Positions 43,639 through 52,693 are shown, counted from the stretch's first letter. The stretch: 64,000 nucleotides of DNA from Pseudorhizobium banfieldiae (GCF_000967425.1 NZ_FO082820.1:2232001-2296000); one strand, 5' to 3'. Notes: generated from the letters alone by a model not told the origin. Program-made: numbers and translations.

Positions 43639-45693
43639 CTAGGCGACCTTCGCCTGATCAGGTCTGTGATCGGCAACCGCATTGACGATTGCCTCGATCT
43701 CTGTGCGCGGGACAGGCTTGCCGTAGAAATAGCCCTGTACCTGCACGCAGCCCTCTTCGCGCAGGAAGTTGACATGCTCATCCGTCTCGACCCCCTCGGC
43801 CAGGACCGGGATTTCCAGGCTCGAGGCGAGAATGAGCGTCGATCGCACGATAGCAGCAGATTGCGCGCTGGTGGCGACGCCATCGACGAACTGGCGGTCG
43901 ATCTTGATCTTGTCGAAGGGAAAGGCGAGCAGCATGGAGAGCGAGGAATAGCCCGTTCCGTAATCGTCCATCGCGATCCTGGCTCCCAGGCTCTTGAGGT
44001 GGCGTATGGTCTGCAGAGCCCGTTGATGATCGGCGATGATGCCGGTCTCGGTGATTTCCAGCTCCAGGCGCGCCGGATCGAGGCCGGTTTCCTGCAAAAT
44101 GTCTTGGACGAGACCGGGAAAACGCGGATCGGCCAGCTGCTGTGTCGCGACATTGACGGCGATTGACAGCGGATTGCGCCAGCTTGCCGCCTCCCGGCAG
44201 GCTTCACGAAGCACCCACTCCCCGAGTTCGACGATGAAGCCGCTACGTTCGGCGATCGGTATGAATTCGGACGGCGGCACGTTTTCGCGATAAGGATGGT
44301 TCCAGCGCAGCAGCGCTTCGAACCCGACCACAGCGCCGGTGAATGTGTCGTTCTGGCGCTGGTAGTGGAGCTGGAACTCCCCCCTTAGCAAGCCCGAACG
44401 CATGTCCATCGCCAACACGTTCCGCTCCCGCACGGCACGATCCATGGAGGCATCATAGAAACAGACGGCGTTCGAGCCTGTCTCCTTGGCGCGGTACATG
44501 GCGACGTCCGCCCGTGCGAGGAGGTCCTCTACCTCCACATCGTCGTCCAGAATGGCAACACCCACACTGGTGCCGACATTGAGGCTGTTGCCGTTCCATT
44601 CGATGGGCTTGACGATCTCCGCGATCATCCGCGCCGCCAGCCGCGAGGCATCGGCGCGTCCATAATAACGGCGCGTCATGGCGATGAATTCGTCGCCGCC
44701 GATCCGCGCGACGAACTCGCCATCGCTGATGACGCTTGCCAGGCGGTCGCCGATGGTGCGAAGCACCGCGTCTCCGGCCAGATGCCCATGCACATCGTTC
44801 ACTTCCTTGAAGCGGTCGAGATCGAAGGAGAGGATCGCGACCCTGGCTCCCAATCCCACTGCGTGGACGGAAGCCTCCGAGAGCTCTTCCTGGAAGGCCG
44901 AGCGGTTCGGGAGGCCCGTGAGCGGGTCCTGTAGCGAAAGCTGCCGGTATCGCTCGACCGCCTCACGCATCGTGCTGGCATCGATGAGGTAGCTTGCCGC
45001 CGCGAGCGCCAGCAGCACCATCATCAGGCCGAGCACCCCGAGACCGAGCACCGCGGACGAGATCACCGATTGCGGGACCTCCAGCGTGGTGTCCGGTACC
45101 AGGTCAATGGCAGCCATGCCGATGAAATGCACGGACGCGATCGCCACGATCAATGCGGCGACCGCCCCATAGCGGCAGAAACGAGTGACCGGACGCGCGG
45201 CCCGGTTCATCGCAACGGCAGAGAAGAAGGCACCGGCCAGAAGCGACATCGCGACATAGTCGAGACGCCAGACGATCTCCCCCTGCACCTCATAGGCTGA
45301 CATGCCAAGGTAGTGCATGGCGCCGAGCCCGAGGCCCAGCACCACACCTCCCGCCTCCAGGAGCATGCTCCGGCCGCCATAGGCCGAGATGGCGAGGCCC
45401 GCCGTGACACCTCCGATCGACACGGCAAGGGATGCGAGCGTCACGCCCGGCTCGTAACCTGCGATCCCGCCTGTCGTGTATCCGAGCATGGCGAGGAAGT
45501 GCGTCGCCCAGGTGGTCGATCCGCCGATGAACCCGGCGAGGAACAGCCATATCCCCTTCTCCAGACCCCGGCGCCGCGTGACCCGCGAGAACAGCCGGAT
45601 CGTCAACGTCGCGCCCATTGCGAGAACAAGAACGGCCGCAGCGACGTAGCGGAGATCGTGTTCGATGAAAAGGCAGGAGAAAATACGGGACAT
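43639..45693 (-). CDS. MHYT-GGDEF-EAL bifunctional c-di-GMP protein
   Basis: A 684-residue membrane protein. Seven membrane segments form an MHYT sensor with the repeats THFLAM, MHYLGM and VHFIGM, whose His/Met residues are thought to bind copper and sense diatomic gases. A GGDEF domain follows with an intact RIGGDEF active site, then an EAL domain with FEALLRW and downstream NVATQQL and DDYGTGYSSLSML elements. So both a diguanylate cyclase and a c-di-GMP phosphodiesterase site look intact, and the net activity cannot be told. The start at 45693 (MSRIFSCLF) is uncertain; ATGs at 45708 and 45732 are in frame. The gene is divergent from rplY. Confidence 0.94.
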   Translation of the reverse strand: MSRIFSCLFIEHDLRYVAAAVLVLAMGATLTIRLFSRVTRRRGLEKGIWLFLAGFIGGSTTWATHFLAMLGYTTGGIAGYEPGVTLASLAVSIGGVTAGLAISAYGGRSMLLEAGGVVLGLGLGAMHYLGMSAYEVQGEIVWRLDYVAMSLLAGAFFSAVAMNRAARPVTRFCRYGAVAALIVAIASVHFIGMAAIDLVPDTTLEVPQSVISSAVLGLGVLGLMMVLLALAAASYLIDASTMREAVERYRQLSLQDPLTGLPNRSAFQEELSEASVHAVGLGARVAILSFDLDRFKEVNDVHGHLAGDAVLRTIGDRLASVISDGEFVARIGGDEFIAMTRRYYGRADASRLAARMIAEIVKPIEWNGNSLNVGTSVGVAILDDDVEVEDLLARADVAMYRAKETGSNAVCFYDASMDRAVRERNVLAMDMRSGLLRGEFQLHYQRQNDTFTGAVVGFEALLRWNHPYRENVPPSEFIPIAERSGFIVELGEWVLREACREAASWRNPLSIAVNVATQQLADPRFPGLVQDILQETGLDPARLELEITETGIIADHQRALQTIRHLKSLGARIAMDDYGTGYSSLSMLLAFPFDKIKIDRQFVDGVATSAQSAAIVRSTLILASSLEIPVLAEGVETDEHVNFLREEGCVQVQGYFYGKPVPRTEIEAIVNAVADHRPDQAKVA

Positions 45694-45902
45694 GATGAGC
45701 CGATCCATGAGAATATGATGGCTTCCTAACATCCCATATGTGTTCTATCCGTTCGCTGACATGGTAAAGACTCGACGAATGTCAGCCCCTCCGGCGTCGG
45801 CTTGCCATCCGGCAACCTTTGTATTATAGCCCGCCGGTCCGCGTAGACACCCTTGGAGGCAACGCGGATGGAGAGCATCGCGAGGTGTCCTCCCAGTCTC
45901 CG

Positions 45903-45921
45903 CCGTGCACCGGTTGCACGG
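45903..45921 (+). promoter_or_regulatory. Hairpin in the rplY leader
   Basis: CCGTGCA (45903-45909) and TGCACGG (45915-45921) form a perfect 7-bp stem with a five-base loop, 34 bases upstream of the rplY start. No T-run follows. It may be a protein-binding or stability element; L25 autoregulation is only a guess. Confidence 0.4.
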
Positions 45922-45955
45922 TCAGACTCTCCAAACAACCTCGAAAGGACATGCC

Positions 45956-46570
45956 ATGAGCCAGGAAACTTATGAGCTCAAGGCCGAGGCGCGCGAACGG
46001 GTCGGTAAGGGGTCCGCCCGTGAACTTCGCCGCAACGGTTTCATCCCTGCCGTCATCTATGGTGACAAGCAGCCCCCCATTTCCATCGCACTTTCGACCA
46101 ACGAAGTGACGAAGCGTATCCACGCCGGTGGTTTCATGACCACCATCGCGACCATCGATGTCGACGGCAAGAAGTACCAGGTTCTGCCGAAGGACTACCA
46201 GCTGGATCCGGTGCGCGACTTCACCATGCATGTCGATTTCCTGCGCGTCTCGAAGGACACCGCTGTTACCGTTGACGTGCCGGTCCACTTCATCAACGAC
46301 CAGAAGTCCGGCGTTAAGATCGGCGGCGTCCTGAACATCGTTCGCCACACGGTAGAATTCAACTGCCCGGCCGACGCCATTCCGGACTCCATCACCGTGG
46401 ACCTGACCGGCTTCAAGATCGGCGACAGCATTCACATCTCGCACGTTACCCTGCCGAAGGGCGTGAAGCCGGTCATCACCGACCGCGACTTCACCATCGC
46501 GACCATCGTCGCCCCGGCGGCCGGCGTCGAGGAAGAAGAGCAGCCGGCTGAGGGCGAAGCTTCCGAGTAA
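45956..46570 (+). CDS. rplY: Ribosomal protein bL25 (Ctc form)
   Basis: A 204-residue bL25 protein of the long Ctc type. The N-terminal part ([31 protein letters not shown]) binds 5S rRNA and the C-terminal beta domain ([25 protein letters not shown]) is present, followed by an acidic tail ([13 protein letters not shown]). The start at 45956 (MSQETYEL) has a GAAAGGAC ribosome site. It is divergent from the c-di-GMP gene and precedes pth, the usual rplY-pth-ychF order of alphaproteobacteria, here with an oxygenase gene and clpS inserted between pth and ychF. A leader hairpin lies upstream and a terminator downstream. Confidence 0.96.
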   Translation: MSQETYELKAEARERVGKGSARELRRNGFIPAVIYGDKQPPISIALSTNEVTKRIHAGGFMTTIATIDVDGKKYQVLPKDYQLDPVRDFTMHVDFLRVSKDTAVTVDVPVHFINDQKSGVKIGGVLNIVRHTVEFNCPADAIPDSITVDLTGFKIGDSIHISHVTLPKGVKPVITDRDFTIATIVAPAAGVEEEEQPAEGEASE

Positions 46571-46590
46571 GCTTCCGCATTTGCCGAACG

Positions 46591-46618
46591 AAACCCGCCC
46601 TCGTGGCGGGTTTTTTGT
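46591..46618 (+). terminator. Intrinsic terminator of rplY
   Basis: AAACCCGCC (46591-46599) and GGCGGGTTT (46605-46613) form a 9-bp stem with a CTCGT loop and are followed by TTTTTTG. It lies 20 bases after the stop and separates rplY from pth. Confidence 0.9.
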
Positions 46619-46742
46619 TTTCGGACCACCGAGACGATCTACCCGGCGAAAGGCGGAGCGCGCTGGTGGCGAGGAAACCGGTTGACTTCCGCGGGCGTTC
46701 AAGGTGGAGAAGGCCATACCGCTGAACACTGGTTTCTTGCAT

Positions 46743-47459
46743 ATGAAGATCATCGCTGGCCTCGGAAATCCTGGCCCCAAATACTCCGGAAACCGCCACA
46801 ATATTGGCTTCATGGCTGCCGACGCGCTTCAGCGCCTGCCGGGGTTCGCGCCATGGTCGAAGAAGTTCAAGGCAGAGATTTCGGAAGGCGAACTTGCCGG
46901 CGAGAAGGTCCTGCTGATGAAGCCGCAGACCTACATGAACCTCTCCGGCGAAGCGGTCGGCGAAGCGATGCGCTTCTACAAGCTCGCCCCGGCCGACATT
47001 CTAGCAATCTATGACGAACTCGACCTTGCTCCGGGCAAGGCGCGCCTCAAGATCGGCGGCGGACATGGCGGGCACAACGGCGTCAAGTCTCTCGACGCCC
47101 ATTGCGGCAAGGAATACCGCCGGCTGCGCCTCGGGATTGGCCATCCGGGCTCCAAGGAGCTCGTGCACAATTATGTCCTGGGTGACTTCGCCAAGTCGGA
47201 TCGCACATGGCTCGAACCGCTTCTGGATGCAATCGCCGACAATGCGGCGATGCTGGTGAAGGGCGAGGACTCGCAGTTCCTGAACAAGCTGGCTCTCGCG
47301 GTCGGCGACAAGCCCGCCGCTCAAGCCGCGGCACCCGACCCGAAAAAGCCGGCAATGCAGTCGCACATCCGCCAGGCACGGAACCAGAAGCCCGCCGCGC
47401 CGGCGACGGGACCGATGGCCGACATGTTGAAGAAGCTGTTCGGCGGCAAAGGCGACTAA
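46743..47459 (+). CDS. pth: Peptidyl-tRNA hydrolase
   Basis: A 238-residue peptidyl-tRNA hydrolase that frees tRNA from dropped-off peptidyl-tRNA. Active-site residues are visible: Asn in GLGNPG, His in NRHNIGF, Asp in YDELDL, and [13 protein letters not shown] with the peptide-binding Asn. The C-terminal 45 residues ([32 protein letters not shown]) form a basic, Ala/Pro-rich extension beyond the 190-residue core, which is common in rhizobia. The start at 46743 ([11 protein letters not shown]) is standard; an upstream TTG at 46704 is unlikely. Confidence 0.96.
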   Translation: MKIIAGLGNPGPKYSGNRHNIGFMAADALQRLPGFAPWSKKFKAEISEGELAGEKVLLMKPQTYMNLSGEAVGEAMRFYKLAPADILAIYDELDLAPGKARLKIGGGHGGHNGVKSLDAHCGKEYRRLRLGIGHPGSKELVHNYVLGDFAKSDRTWLEPLLDAIADNAAMLVKGEDSQFLNKLALAVGDKPAAQAAAPDPKKPAMQSHIRQARNQKPAAPATGPMADMLKKLFGGKGD

Positions 47460-47511
47460 TCCGGAACCATCGGCACTGGACCGCCTTTCCTTACCCGAAA
47501 GGAGACTCCCT

Positions 47512-48435
47512 ATGCTCGATCTTGCGGTCCTCCCGCTTCCTGCGCCGGTGCATGACAAGCTGGACAGTGTCCTTCGAGGCTTCTTGACGGAATCGGGGCC
47601 CCGCTTCGACTTCTCCAGCCCTTCTGGCGAGCAGGCGCTCGTAGGTCCCGATTCCGTTTCCTGGCGCATCTTCAAGAATCAGGTAGCGCTCTTCATCGGT
47701 GGTGTGGCCGCCGTTCTGCTCGAACTGGGCGAGCCGAAGGTGCGGGACGGTGTCTGGCATCACACGAGTTTCCGCACCGAACCGCTGAAGCGCCTGCAGC
47801 GCACCGGCCTCGCCGCCATGGTGACCGTCTACGGCGCGCAAAGCCGCGCCGAGGCGATGATTGCAGGCGTGGTCCGCGCCCACGACCGTATCACCGGCGT
47901 CACGTCCGAGGGTGAGCCCTATCACGCCAACGACCCCGCGCTACTGGACTGGGTCCAGGCGACGGCGGGCTTCGGCTTTATGGAGGCCTATCACCGCTAT
48001 GTCCGTCCCCTGTCGCAGGCGGAACGGGAGGCGCTGTTTCGGGAAGCCGCCCCGGCCGCCCGGCTCTACGGCGCCGTCGGCGCCCCGGCCTCCGAGGCGG
48101 AGTGGGCCCGGATGCTGGAGGGCATGCGCGATCGCCTGACACCCTCCCCTATCGTCTTCGAATTTCTCGACATCATGCAGCGCGTGGACGCCCTGCCGCG
48201 GATCGCCAATCCGATGCAGGTTGCGCTTGTCAAGGCGGCAGTTGCAATCCTTCCGCCCTGGGTCAGGACACGGCTCGGCATCGGCGAAGAGTACCACCTG
48301 TCGCGCCGCGAGCGGATCGCAGTCGGCCTTGCGGCCAAGGCCGCCGACCGGCTTCTCCTGAAATCCTCACCGCCCGTCCAGGCCTGCCGCCGCCTTGGTT
48401 TGCCGAATGATTACCTCTACCGCCCGGCGCACTGA
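47512..48435 (+). CDS. Oxygenase MpaB family (DUF2236) protein
   Basis: A 307-residue protein of the MpaB/DUF2236 family, which includes the fungal MpaB oxygenase and heme-containing latex-clearing proteins. Landmarks are SWRIFKNQVALFIGGVAAVLLELGEPKVRDGVWHHTSFRTEPLKRLQRT, VRAHDRITG, GEPYHANDPALLDWVQATAGFGFMEAYHRYV, with Arg and His residues that bind heme in related proteins. A tail segment (SRRERIAVGLAAKAADRLLLK) is typical. The ribosome site GAAAGGAG precedes the ATG at 47512. The true substrate in bacteria is unknown. It sits between pth and the convergent clpS. Confidence 0.9.
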   Translation: MLDLAVLPLPAPVHDKLDSVLRGFLTESGPRFDFSSPSGEQALVGPDSVSWRIFKNQVALFIGGVAAVLLELGEPKVRDGVWHHTSFRTEPLKRLQRTGLAAMVTVYGAQSRAEAMIAGVVRAHDRITGVTSEGEPYHANDPALLDWVQATAGFGFMEAYHRYVRPLSQAEREALFREAAPAARLYGAVGAPASEAEWARMLEGMRDRLTPSPIVFEFLDIMQRVDALPRIANPMQVALVKAAVAILPPWVRTRLGIGEEYHLSRRERIAVGLAAKAADRLLLKSSPPVQACRRLGLPNDYLYRPAH

Positions 48436-48750
48436 TCACTCCTCCGGTTCGGTGGTGAACATCAGCGGATAGCCCGCCTCCTTCGCGAGATCGATGGCTT
48501 CCTTCGCCTTCGTCTCTGCAATGTCCCTGGCGCAGACCACCACCACGGCGGTGCCCATCCGGTGGGCGGTCAGCATCACGCGGTAGCTCGTCTCCTCGGT
48601 CATGCGAAAGACAGCCTTCAGGACCATCACCACGAATTCTCGCGGCGTATAGTCGTCATTGACCAGGATGACCTTGTAGAGCTTCGGCCGTTCAAGCTTC
48701 GGTTTGGTCTTTGTCCTGGGCAGGAGGATCGTGTCGTCCTTCGTCGGCAT
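48436..48750 (-). CDS. clpS: ATP-dependent Clp protease adaptor ClpS
   Basis: A 104-residue ClpS adaptor that delivers N-degron substrates to ClpA. The body has LYKVILVNDDYTPREFVVMVLKAVF, with the N-degron pocket residues N-D-D-Y-T, and HRMGTAVVVVCARDIAETKAKEAIDLAKEAGYPLMFTTEPEE. The start at 48750 (MPTKDDTILL) is standard; a longer frame to 48810 extends into the ychF promoter region. No clpA gene is next to it, unlike the main clpS, so it may be the second ClpS paralogue (ClpS2 type) found in rhizobia, which differs in N-degron preference; this is an inference. It is divergent from ychF. Confidence 0.92.
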   Translation of the reverse strand: MPTKDDTILLPRTKTKPKLERPKLYKVILVNDDYTPREFVVMVLKAVFRMTEETSYRVMLTAHRMGTAVVVVCARDIAETKAKEAIDLAKEAGYPLMFTTEPEE

Positions 48751-48901
48751 GTCGACCTCGCCGTGACATCGGATGAACGGCGGAAAGTATGGCACCGGCC
48801 CGGGCCGCATTCAACAGCAACCGGGATCGACCCTTGACCCCTCGGGCCGTTTATCCCATAGCCAAGCCAACGATCGTTTTCAGCAACAGGTATCTCTACC
48901 G

Positions 48902-50005
48902 ATGGGTTTCAAGTGCGGCATCGTGGGCCTGCCGAATGTCGGCAAGTCTACGCTCTTCAATGCTCTGACCAAGACGGCTGCGGCGCAAGCCGCCAATTAT
49001 CCCTTCTGCACCATCGAGCCGAATACCGGCGAAGTGGCCGTCCCGGATCCGCGCATGCAGAAGCTCGCCCAGATCGCCGGCTCGAAGGAGATCATCCCGA
49101 CCCGCATCTCCTTCGTCGACATCGCCGGGCTTGTCCGGGGCGCATCGAAGGGGGAAGGCCTCGGCAACAAGTTCCTCGCCAATATCCGCGAGGTCGACGC
49201 GATCGTTCATGTCCTGCGCTGCTTCGAGGATACCGACATCACCCATGTCGAGGGTCGCATCGATCCGGTCGGTGATGCCGAGACCATCGAGACCGAGCTG
49301 ATGCTCGCCGATCTCGAAAGCCTGGAGCGCCGGGTCGAGCAGACCCGCAAGCGGGCGACCGGCAAGGACAAGGAATCCCTTGCCCAGCTTCCTGTCATGG
49401 AAGCGGTCATCAAGCTGCTGCAGGACGGCAAGCCGGCGCGCCTGCTCCTGAAGACCATGAGCCCCGAGGAGATCGACATCCTCAAGGGCCTGAACCTTCT
49501 CACCTCTCATCCGGTGCTCTACGTCTGCAATGTCGCGGAAGCCGATGCTGCGACCGGCAATGCGCATACGGAAGCGGTTTCCAAGATGGCGGCCGAACAG
49601 GGCGCCGAATGCGTCATCATTTCCGCTGCGATCGAGGCTGAAGTGGCCCAGTTGCCGGAAGACGAAGCGACGGAGTTCCTGTCGGCTCTCGGCCTCGAGG
49701 AGGCCGGCCTGGATCGCCTTATTCGTGCCGGCTACAACCTCCTCGACCTGATCACCTATTTCACCGTCGGCCCCAAAGAGACCCGTGCCTGGACGATCGT
49801 GCGCGGCACGAAGGCCCCGCAGGCGGCGGGCGTCATCCACACGGATTTCGAGCGCGGTTTCATCCGCGCTTTCACCATCGGCTATGACGACTATATCGCC
49901 TACAAGGGCGAAGTCGGTGCGAAGGAAGCCGGCAAGGGCCGCGACGAAGGCAAGGAGTACGTCGTCCACGACGGCGACGTCATCCACTTCCGCTTCAACA
50001 CCTAG
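48902..50005 (+). CDS. ychF: Redox-regulated ATPase YchF
   Basis: A 367-residue Obg-family ATPase. The P-loop is [14 protein letters not shown], followed by [22 protein letters not shown]; the NKxD-like specificity loop is replaced by the NVAEAD pattern, which explains ATP preference. A coiled-coil insertion and the C-terminal TGS domain ([31 protein letters not shown]) complete the protein. YchF binds ribosomes and limits translation and oxidative-stress responses. The start at 48902 (MGFKCGIVG) is right; frames beginning at 48773 include the promoter. A weak terminator follows. Confidence 0.97.
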   Translation: MGFKCGIVGLPNVGKSTLFNALTKTAAAQAANYPFCTIEPNTGEVAVPDPRMQKLAQIAGSKEIIPTRISFVDIAGLVRGASKGEGLGNKFLANIREVDAIVHVLRCFEDTDITHVEGRIDPVGDAETIETELMLADLESLERRVEQTRKRATGKDKESLAQLPVMEAVIKLLQDGKPARLLLKTMSPEEIDILKGLNLLTSHPVLYVCNVAEADAATGNAHTEAVSKMAAEQGAECVIISAAIEAEVAQLPEDEATEFLSALGLEEAGLDRLIRAGYNLLDLITYFTVGPKETRAWTIVRGTKAPQAAGVIHTDFERGFIRAFTIGYDDYIAYKGEVGAKEAGKGRDEGKEYVVHDGDVIHFRFNT

Positions 50006-50013
50006 ATGAATTG

Positions 50014-50044
50014 AACAGGCGCCGGGAGAGGATCGGCGCCTGTT
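50014..50044 (+). terminator. Terminator of ychF
   Basis: AACAGGCGCC (50014-50023) and GGCGCCTGTT (50035-50044) form a perfect 10-bp stem with an 11-base loop, followed only by TCCC. It lies nine bases after the stop and faces the convergent DUF2892 gene. Confidence 0.7.
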
Positions 50045-50063
50045 TCCCGATCTCCGCGTGCGA

Positions 50064-50273
50064 TCAGCGCACCTTCTTCATCGGGCAACTCGAAATCCCG
50101 AAAAGCGAATAGAGCGGGCATGTCGCGAATAGCCCGGTTACGAGCGGCACGATGCCGATCAGCGCGAAATAGCGCCACGGCGATTCCCGATAGATGAAGA
50201 ACAGCGACAACAGCAGGATTCCGGCAACGACGCGGATGATACGGTCCGCGGACCCGACATTCTTGGCGAACAT
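50064..50273 (-). CDS. DUF2892 (YgaP-like) membrane protein
   Basis: A 69-residue DUF2892 protein, as in the C-terminal membrane part of the sulfurtransferase YgaP. Two membrane segments (about 10-30 and 36-54) frame a GSADRIIRVVAG start and a CPLYSLFGISSC end with two cysteines. YgaP uses its membrane hairpin for thiocyanate handling, but a stand-alone DUF2892 protein has no proven function. The start at 50273 (MFAKNVGS) has a GAAAGGAAG-like site just upstream. It lies downstream of, and in the same direction as, the Crp/Fnr regulator gene, with a GTGACT-A-AGTCAC palindrome between them. Confidence 0.85.
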   Translation of the reverse strand: MFAKNVGSADRIIRVVAGILLLSLFFIYRESPWRYFALIGIVPLVTGLFATCPLYSLFGISSCPMKKVR

Positions 50274-50330
50274 GACGCTTCCTTTCCTCGTCCGATCCTA
50301 GAAGTCTAGTCGAGGCCACGGGCCGCGTCG

Positions 50331-50343
50331 GTGACTAAGTCAC
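50331..50343. promoter_or_regulatory. Palindrome at the crp/fnr-DUF2892 junction
   Basis: GTGACT-A-AGTCAC is a perfect 13-bp palindrome that overlaps the last bases of the Crp/Fnr-type gene and lies 58 bases upstream of the DUF2892 start. It resembles Crp/Fnr sites (GTGA...TCAC) but has a 5-base instead of a 6-base spacer. A role for the encoded regulator is inferred. Confidence 0.45.
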
Positions 50344-51008
50344 AGAGCAGGTTCCGTCTCCCCTGCGAGCCGCTGCAGGCCAGCTCTGTTCCTGATGCGA
50401 ATCCGGCCGCGTTCGCTTTCCACCAGCCCCTTCGACGATAGAGCCTCCAGACGGCGCGATACCACCTCGCGGGCCGAGCCGATCAGAACGGCAAGCTCCT
50501 GATGGGTCGCTGTTATTTCGCCATCAGGTCCCGCACGTTCAAGCAGCGTACGTGCAAGTCTCTGGCCGACCGACACGAAGGCAACCTGCTCCAGGAGAGA
50601 CATCAGGTCCGAAAGCCGGGAGGCGAAGGCCCCGAAGACGAAGTTGCGGAAGACAGGCGAACTCGACACCAGAGCCTCGAACTGCGCGCGCGGGACCATC
50701 ACCGCCGAGACGTCTGTCTCTGCGATAGCCTCGCCAGTATAGTGAGCCTGCCCCAGAACGCCGAGCGTGGTTTGCACGCAAGTCTGCCCGGGCGCCACGG
50801 AATAGAGAAGCATCTCGCGACCGCTTCGGCCGGTGAGATAGACGCCGATCCGTCCGGAGATGAGGATGACGAACGCCTGCGCCTCGTCACCCGGGCGAAA
50901 CAGCACCGTTCCTCGCGGCACATGTGCCAGGCGCAGAGGCTCGAGCACCGCGCGTGCCGGCGCTTCCAGCGCGCTGAGGAAATCCGCCTGATCCAGCCAG
51001 TTAGGCAT
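50340..51008 (-). CDS. Crp/Fnr-family transcriptional regulator
   Basis: A 222-residue Crp/Fnr regulator. The N-terminal cyclic-nucleotide-like beta roll (RGTVLFRPGDEAQAFVILISGRIGVYLTGRSGREMLLYSVAPGQTCVQTTLGVL) is followed by the dimer helix and a helix-turn-helix (ITATHQELAVLIGSAREVVSRRLEALSSKGLVE). It lacks the cysteine cluster of FNR, with only Cys77 near the roll, so oxygen sensing through an Fe-S cluster is unlikely; a heme or effector is possible. The R-E-x-x-S-R motif in the recognition helix fits GTGA-type half sites. It is probably co-transcribed with DUF2892 and is divergent from the MaoC genes. Confidence 0.9.
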   Translation of the reverse strand: MPNWLDQADFLSALEAPARAVLEPLRLAHVPRGTVLFRPGDEAQAFVILISGRIGVYLTGRSGREMLLYSVAPGQTCVQTTLGVLGQAHYTGEAIAETDVSAVMVPRAQFEALVSSSPVFRNFVFGAFASRLSDLMSLLEQVAFVSVGQRLARTLLERAGPDGEITATHQELAVLIGSAREVVSRRLEALSSKGLVESERGRIRIRNRAGLQRLAGETEPAL

Positions 51009-51075
51009 GGACGCTCCTTGAATTTGCCCCCCTGCCCCGCCATTGTGCCACGCGGAATCGGCAAGAGGAATCCGA

Positions 51076-51546
51076 ATGGCGGAACCGGACTATCATTTTG
51101 AAGACTTCACGCCTGGACGCGTCCTTCCGCTGCCCGAGCGGCAGGTCAGCGCAGAGGAGATCGTCGAATTTGCTGCCGAGTTCGACCCGCAGCCCATGCA
51201 CCTCGACGAGGCGGCGGGCAAGGCAAGCATCCTCGGAGGCCTTTCCGCTTCCGGCTGGCACACGGGCAGCATGTTCATGCGCATGATGTATGACGGATGG
51301 CTGTCGCAATCGTCTTCGGAAGGATCGCCCGGCATCGATTTCATGGAATGGAAGAGGCCGGTTCTCGCGGGCGATACGCTTTCCGGGCGCTCGACCGTCG
51401 TGTCGGCCCGCGAACTCCGCTCGCGCCCCGGCATCGGCATGGTGACCTTCCTCCATGAGGTGGAGAACCAGCGGGGCGAGCTCGTGATGAAGGGGGAGAA
51501 CCCGATCATGATGCGCCTGCGCACTCCCGTCGGAGAACCGCTATGA
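51076..51546 (+). CDS. MaoC-family hydratase, first copy
   Basis: A 156-residue single hot-dog MaoC-like protein. Landmarks are FEDFTPGRVLPL, EIVEFAAEFDPQPMHLDEAAGKAS and GGLSASGWHTGSMFMRMMYDG. In enoyl-CoA hydratase 2 the catalytic pair is Asp and His in a D-x4-H motif; the sequence DPQPMH keeps it (Asp and His four residues apart). It probably hydrates an enoyl-CoA or acts in a similar step. The start at 51076 (MAEPDYHFED) has a GAGGAA site. It overlaps the next MaoC gene by four bases (ATGA), so the two may form a heterodimer. Confidence 0.93.
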   Translation: MAEPDYHFEDFTPGRVLPLPERQVSAEEIVEFAAEFDPQPMHLDEAAGKASILGGLSASGWHTGSMFMRMMYDGWLSQSSSEGSPGIDFMEWKRPVLAGDTLSGRSTVVSARELRSRPGIGMVTFLHEVENQRGELVMKGENPIMMRLRTPVGEPL

Positions 51547-52010
51547 GACTGATCGAGCTTTCTCCGCCAGGCAGGAAGGTGATCACCGGCACCATGCTGT
51601 TCACCGCCGAGGACATCATCCGCTTTGCGCGAAAATATGACCCGCAGCCCTTCCACACTGATCCGGAAGCGGCCAAAGGCTCCGTCTTCGGCGGCCTCTG
51701 CGCCTCCGGCTGGCACACCTGCGCCGGCTGGATGAAGACCTATATCGCCTACTGGGATGCAGAAGTGGCAAGGCTGGAAGCCGAAGGGCTGGTCGCGCCG
51801 AAGCTTGGTCCTTCCGCAGGCTTCAAGAAACTCCAGTGGCTGAAGCCCGTCTATGCCGGCGACAGCATCACCTATTCGGTCGAAGTCGTAGACAGTCGAC
51901 CGCTGGCATCACGTCCCGGCACATGGCTAAACCTGACCTCCAATGACGGGGTGAACCAGCATGGCGAGGTCGTCATGCGCTACGATGGAACCGTGCTCGA
52001 GTTCGAATAG
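51543..52010 (+). CDS. MaoC-family hydratase, second copy
   Basis: A 155-residue MaoC-like protein, partner of the preceding gene with which it shares an ATGA overlap. It has the same DPQPFH motif (Asp...His) in FARKYDPQPFHTDPEAAKGSVFGGLCASGWHT, so the catalytic pair is kept in both copies. The middle is longer than in the first copy (DAEVARLEAEGLVAPKLGP). Paired MaoC subunits occur in (R)-specific hydratases; here both appear active-type. There are no fatty-acid genes beside the pair, so the pathway is unknown. Transcription is toward the convergent apt gene. Confidence 0.93.
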   Translation: MRLIELSPPGRKVITGTMLFTAEDIIRFARKYDPQPFHTDPEAAKGSVFGGLCASGWHTCAGWMKTYIAYWDAEVARLEAEGLVAPKLGPSAGFKKLQWLKPVYAGDSITYSVEVVDSRPLASRPGTWLNLTSNDGVNQHGEVVMRYDGTVLEFE

Positions 52011-52032
52011 CCGCCCGCGGTGGCGCCAGACG

Positions 52033-52572
52033 TCAGTGCCCCTCGAACTCCATCAGCGTCCGCACCTCGACGCCGAGCGCCTCGAGCTTGCGGCGCCCGC
52101 CCAGCTCCGGCAGGTCGATGACGAAGCAGGCCGAGACGATCTCAGCGCCCTGCTGGCGCAATAGCTTGACAGCGCCTTCCGCAGTGCCACCGGTGGCAAT
52201 CAGGTCGTCGGTTAGGATGACCTTGTCGCCGGGCTTAACGGCATCCACATGCATCTCCATCTCGTCGACGCCGTATTCAAGGCTATAGGCGATCCGTACG
52301 GTCTCGTGCGGCAGCTTGCCCTTCTTGCGGATCGGCACGAACCCCGCCGAGAGCTGGTGCGCCAACGCCCCTCCGAGGATGAAGCCGCGCGCCTCGATGC
52401 CGGCGATCTTGTCGACCCCCAGGCCCGTATAGGGCCGCACAAGCTCGTCCACCGCCTGGCGGAAGGCCACCGCGTCGCCGAGCAGGGTCGTGATGTCACG
52501 GAAGATGATCCCGGGCTTCGGGTAGTCCACGATCGAGCGGACGGAGGCAGCGAGGTCGATGGGCTTGGTCAT
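52033..52572 (-). CDS. apt: Adenine phosphoribosyltransferase
   Basis: A 179-residue adenine phosphoribosyltransferase that makes AMP from adenine and PRPP. The PRPP-binding motif is [17 protein letters not shown], the hood region [31 protein letters not shown] binds adenine, and the start ([31 protein letters not shown]) is standard. The start at 52572 is chosen on this match; the frame to 52632 adds a proline-rich leader that has no family support. It follows the cytochrome bc1 operon terminator on the same strand, so it has its own promoter, probably within 52573-52640. Confidence 0.96.
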   Translation of the reverse strand: MTKPIDLAASVRSIVDYPKPGIIFRDITTLLGDAVAFRQAVDELVRPYTGLGVDKIAGIEARGFILGGALAHQLSAGFVPIRKKGKLPHETVRIAYSLEYGVDEMEMHVDAVKPGDKVILTDDLIATGGTAEGAVKLLRQQGAEIVSACFVIDLPELGGRRKLEALGVEVRTLMEFEGH

Positions 52573-52640
52573 GGGAAGTCCGAATTGCTGGAAGGGAAGG
52601 AACGGGCGGAGGAAACCTAACGGTTTATCCAAGGTCCCCC

Positions 52641-52676
52641 AACAAAAAAGGCGACCCGGAGGTCGCCTTTTTTGTT
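52641..52676. terminator. Terminator after the petABC operon
   Basis: AACAAAAAAGGCGACC (52641-52656) and GGTCGCCTTTTTTGTT (52661-52676) form a perfect 16-bp stem with a four-base loop. On the minus strand it ends the petABC transcript 18 bases after the cytochrome c1 stop. The A-run and T-run make it bidirectional. Confidence 0.92.
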
Positions 52677-52693
52677 GTAGCTGAGGGTTTGCC

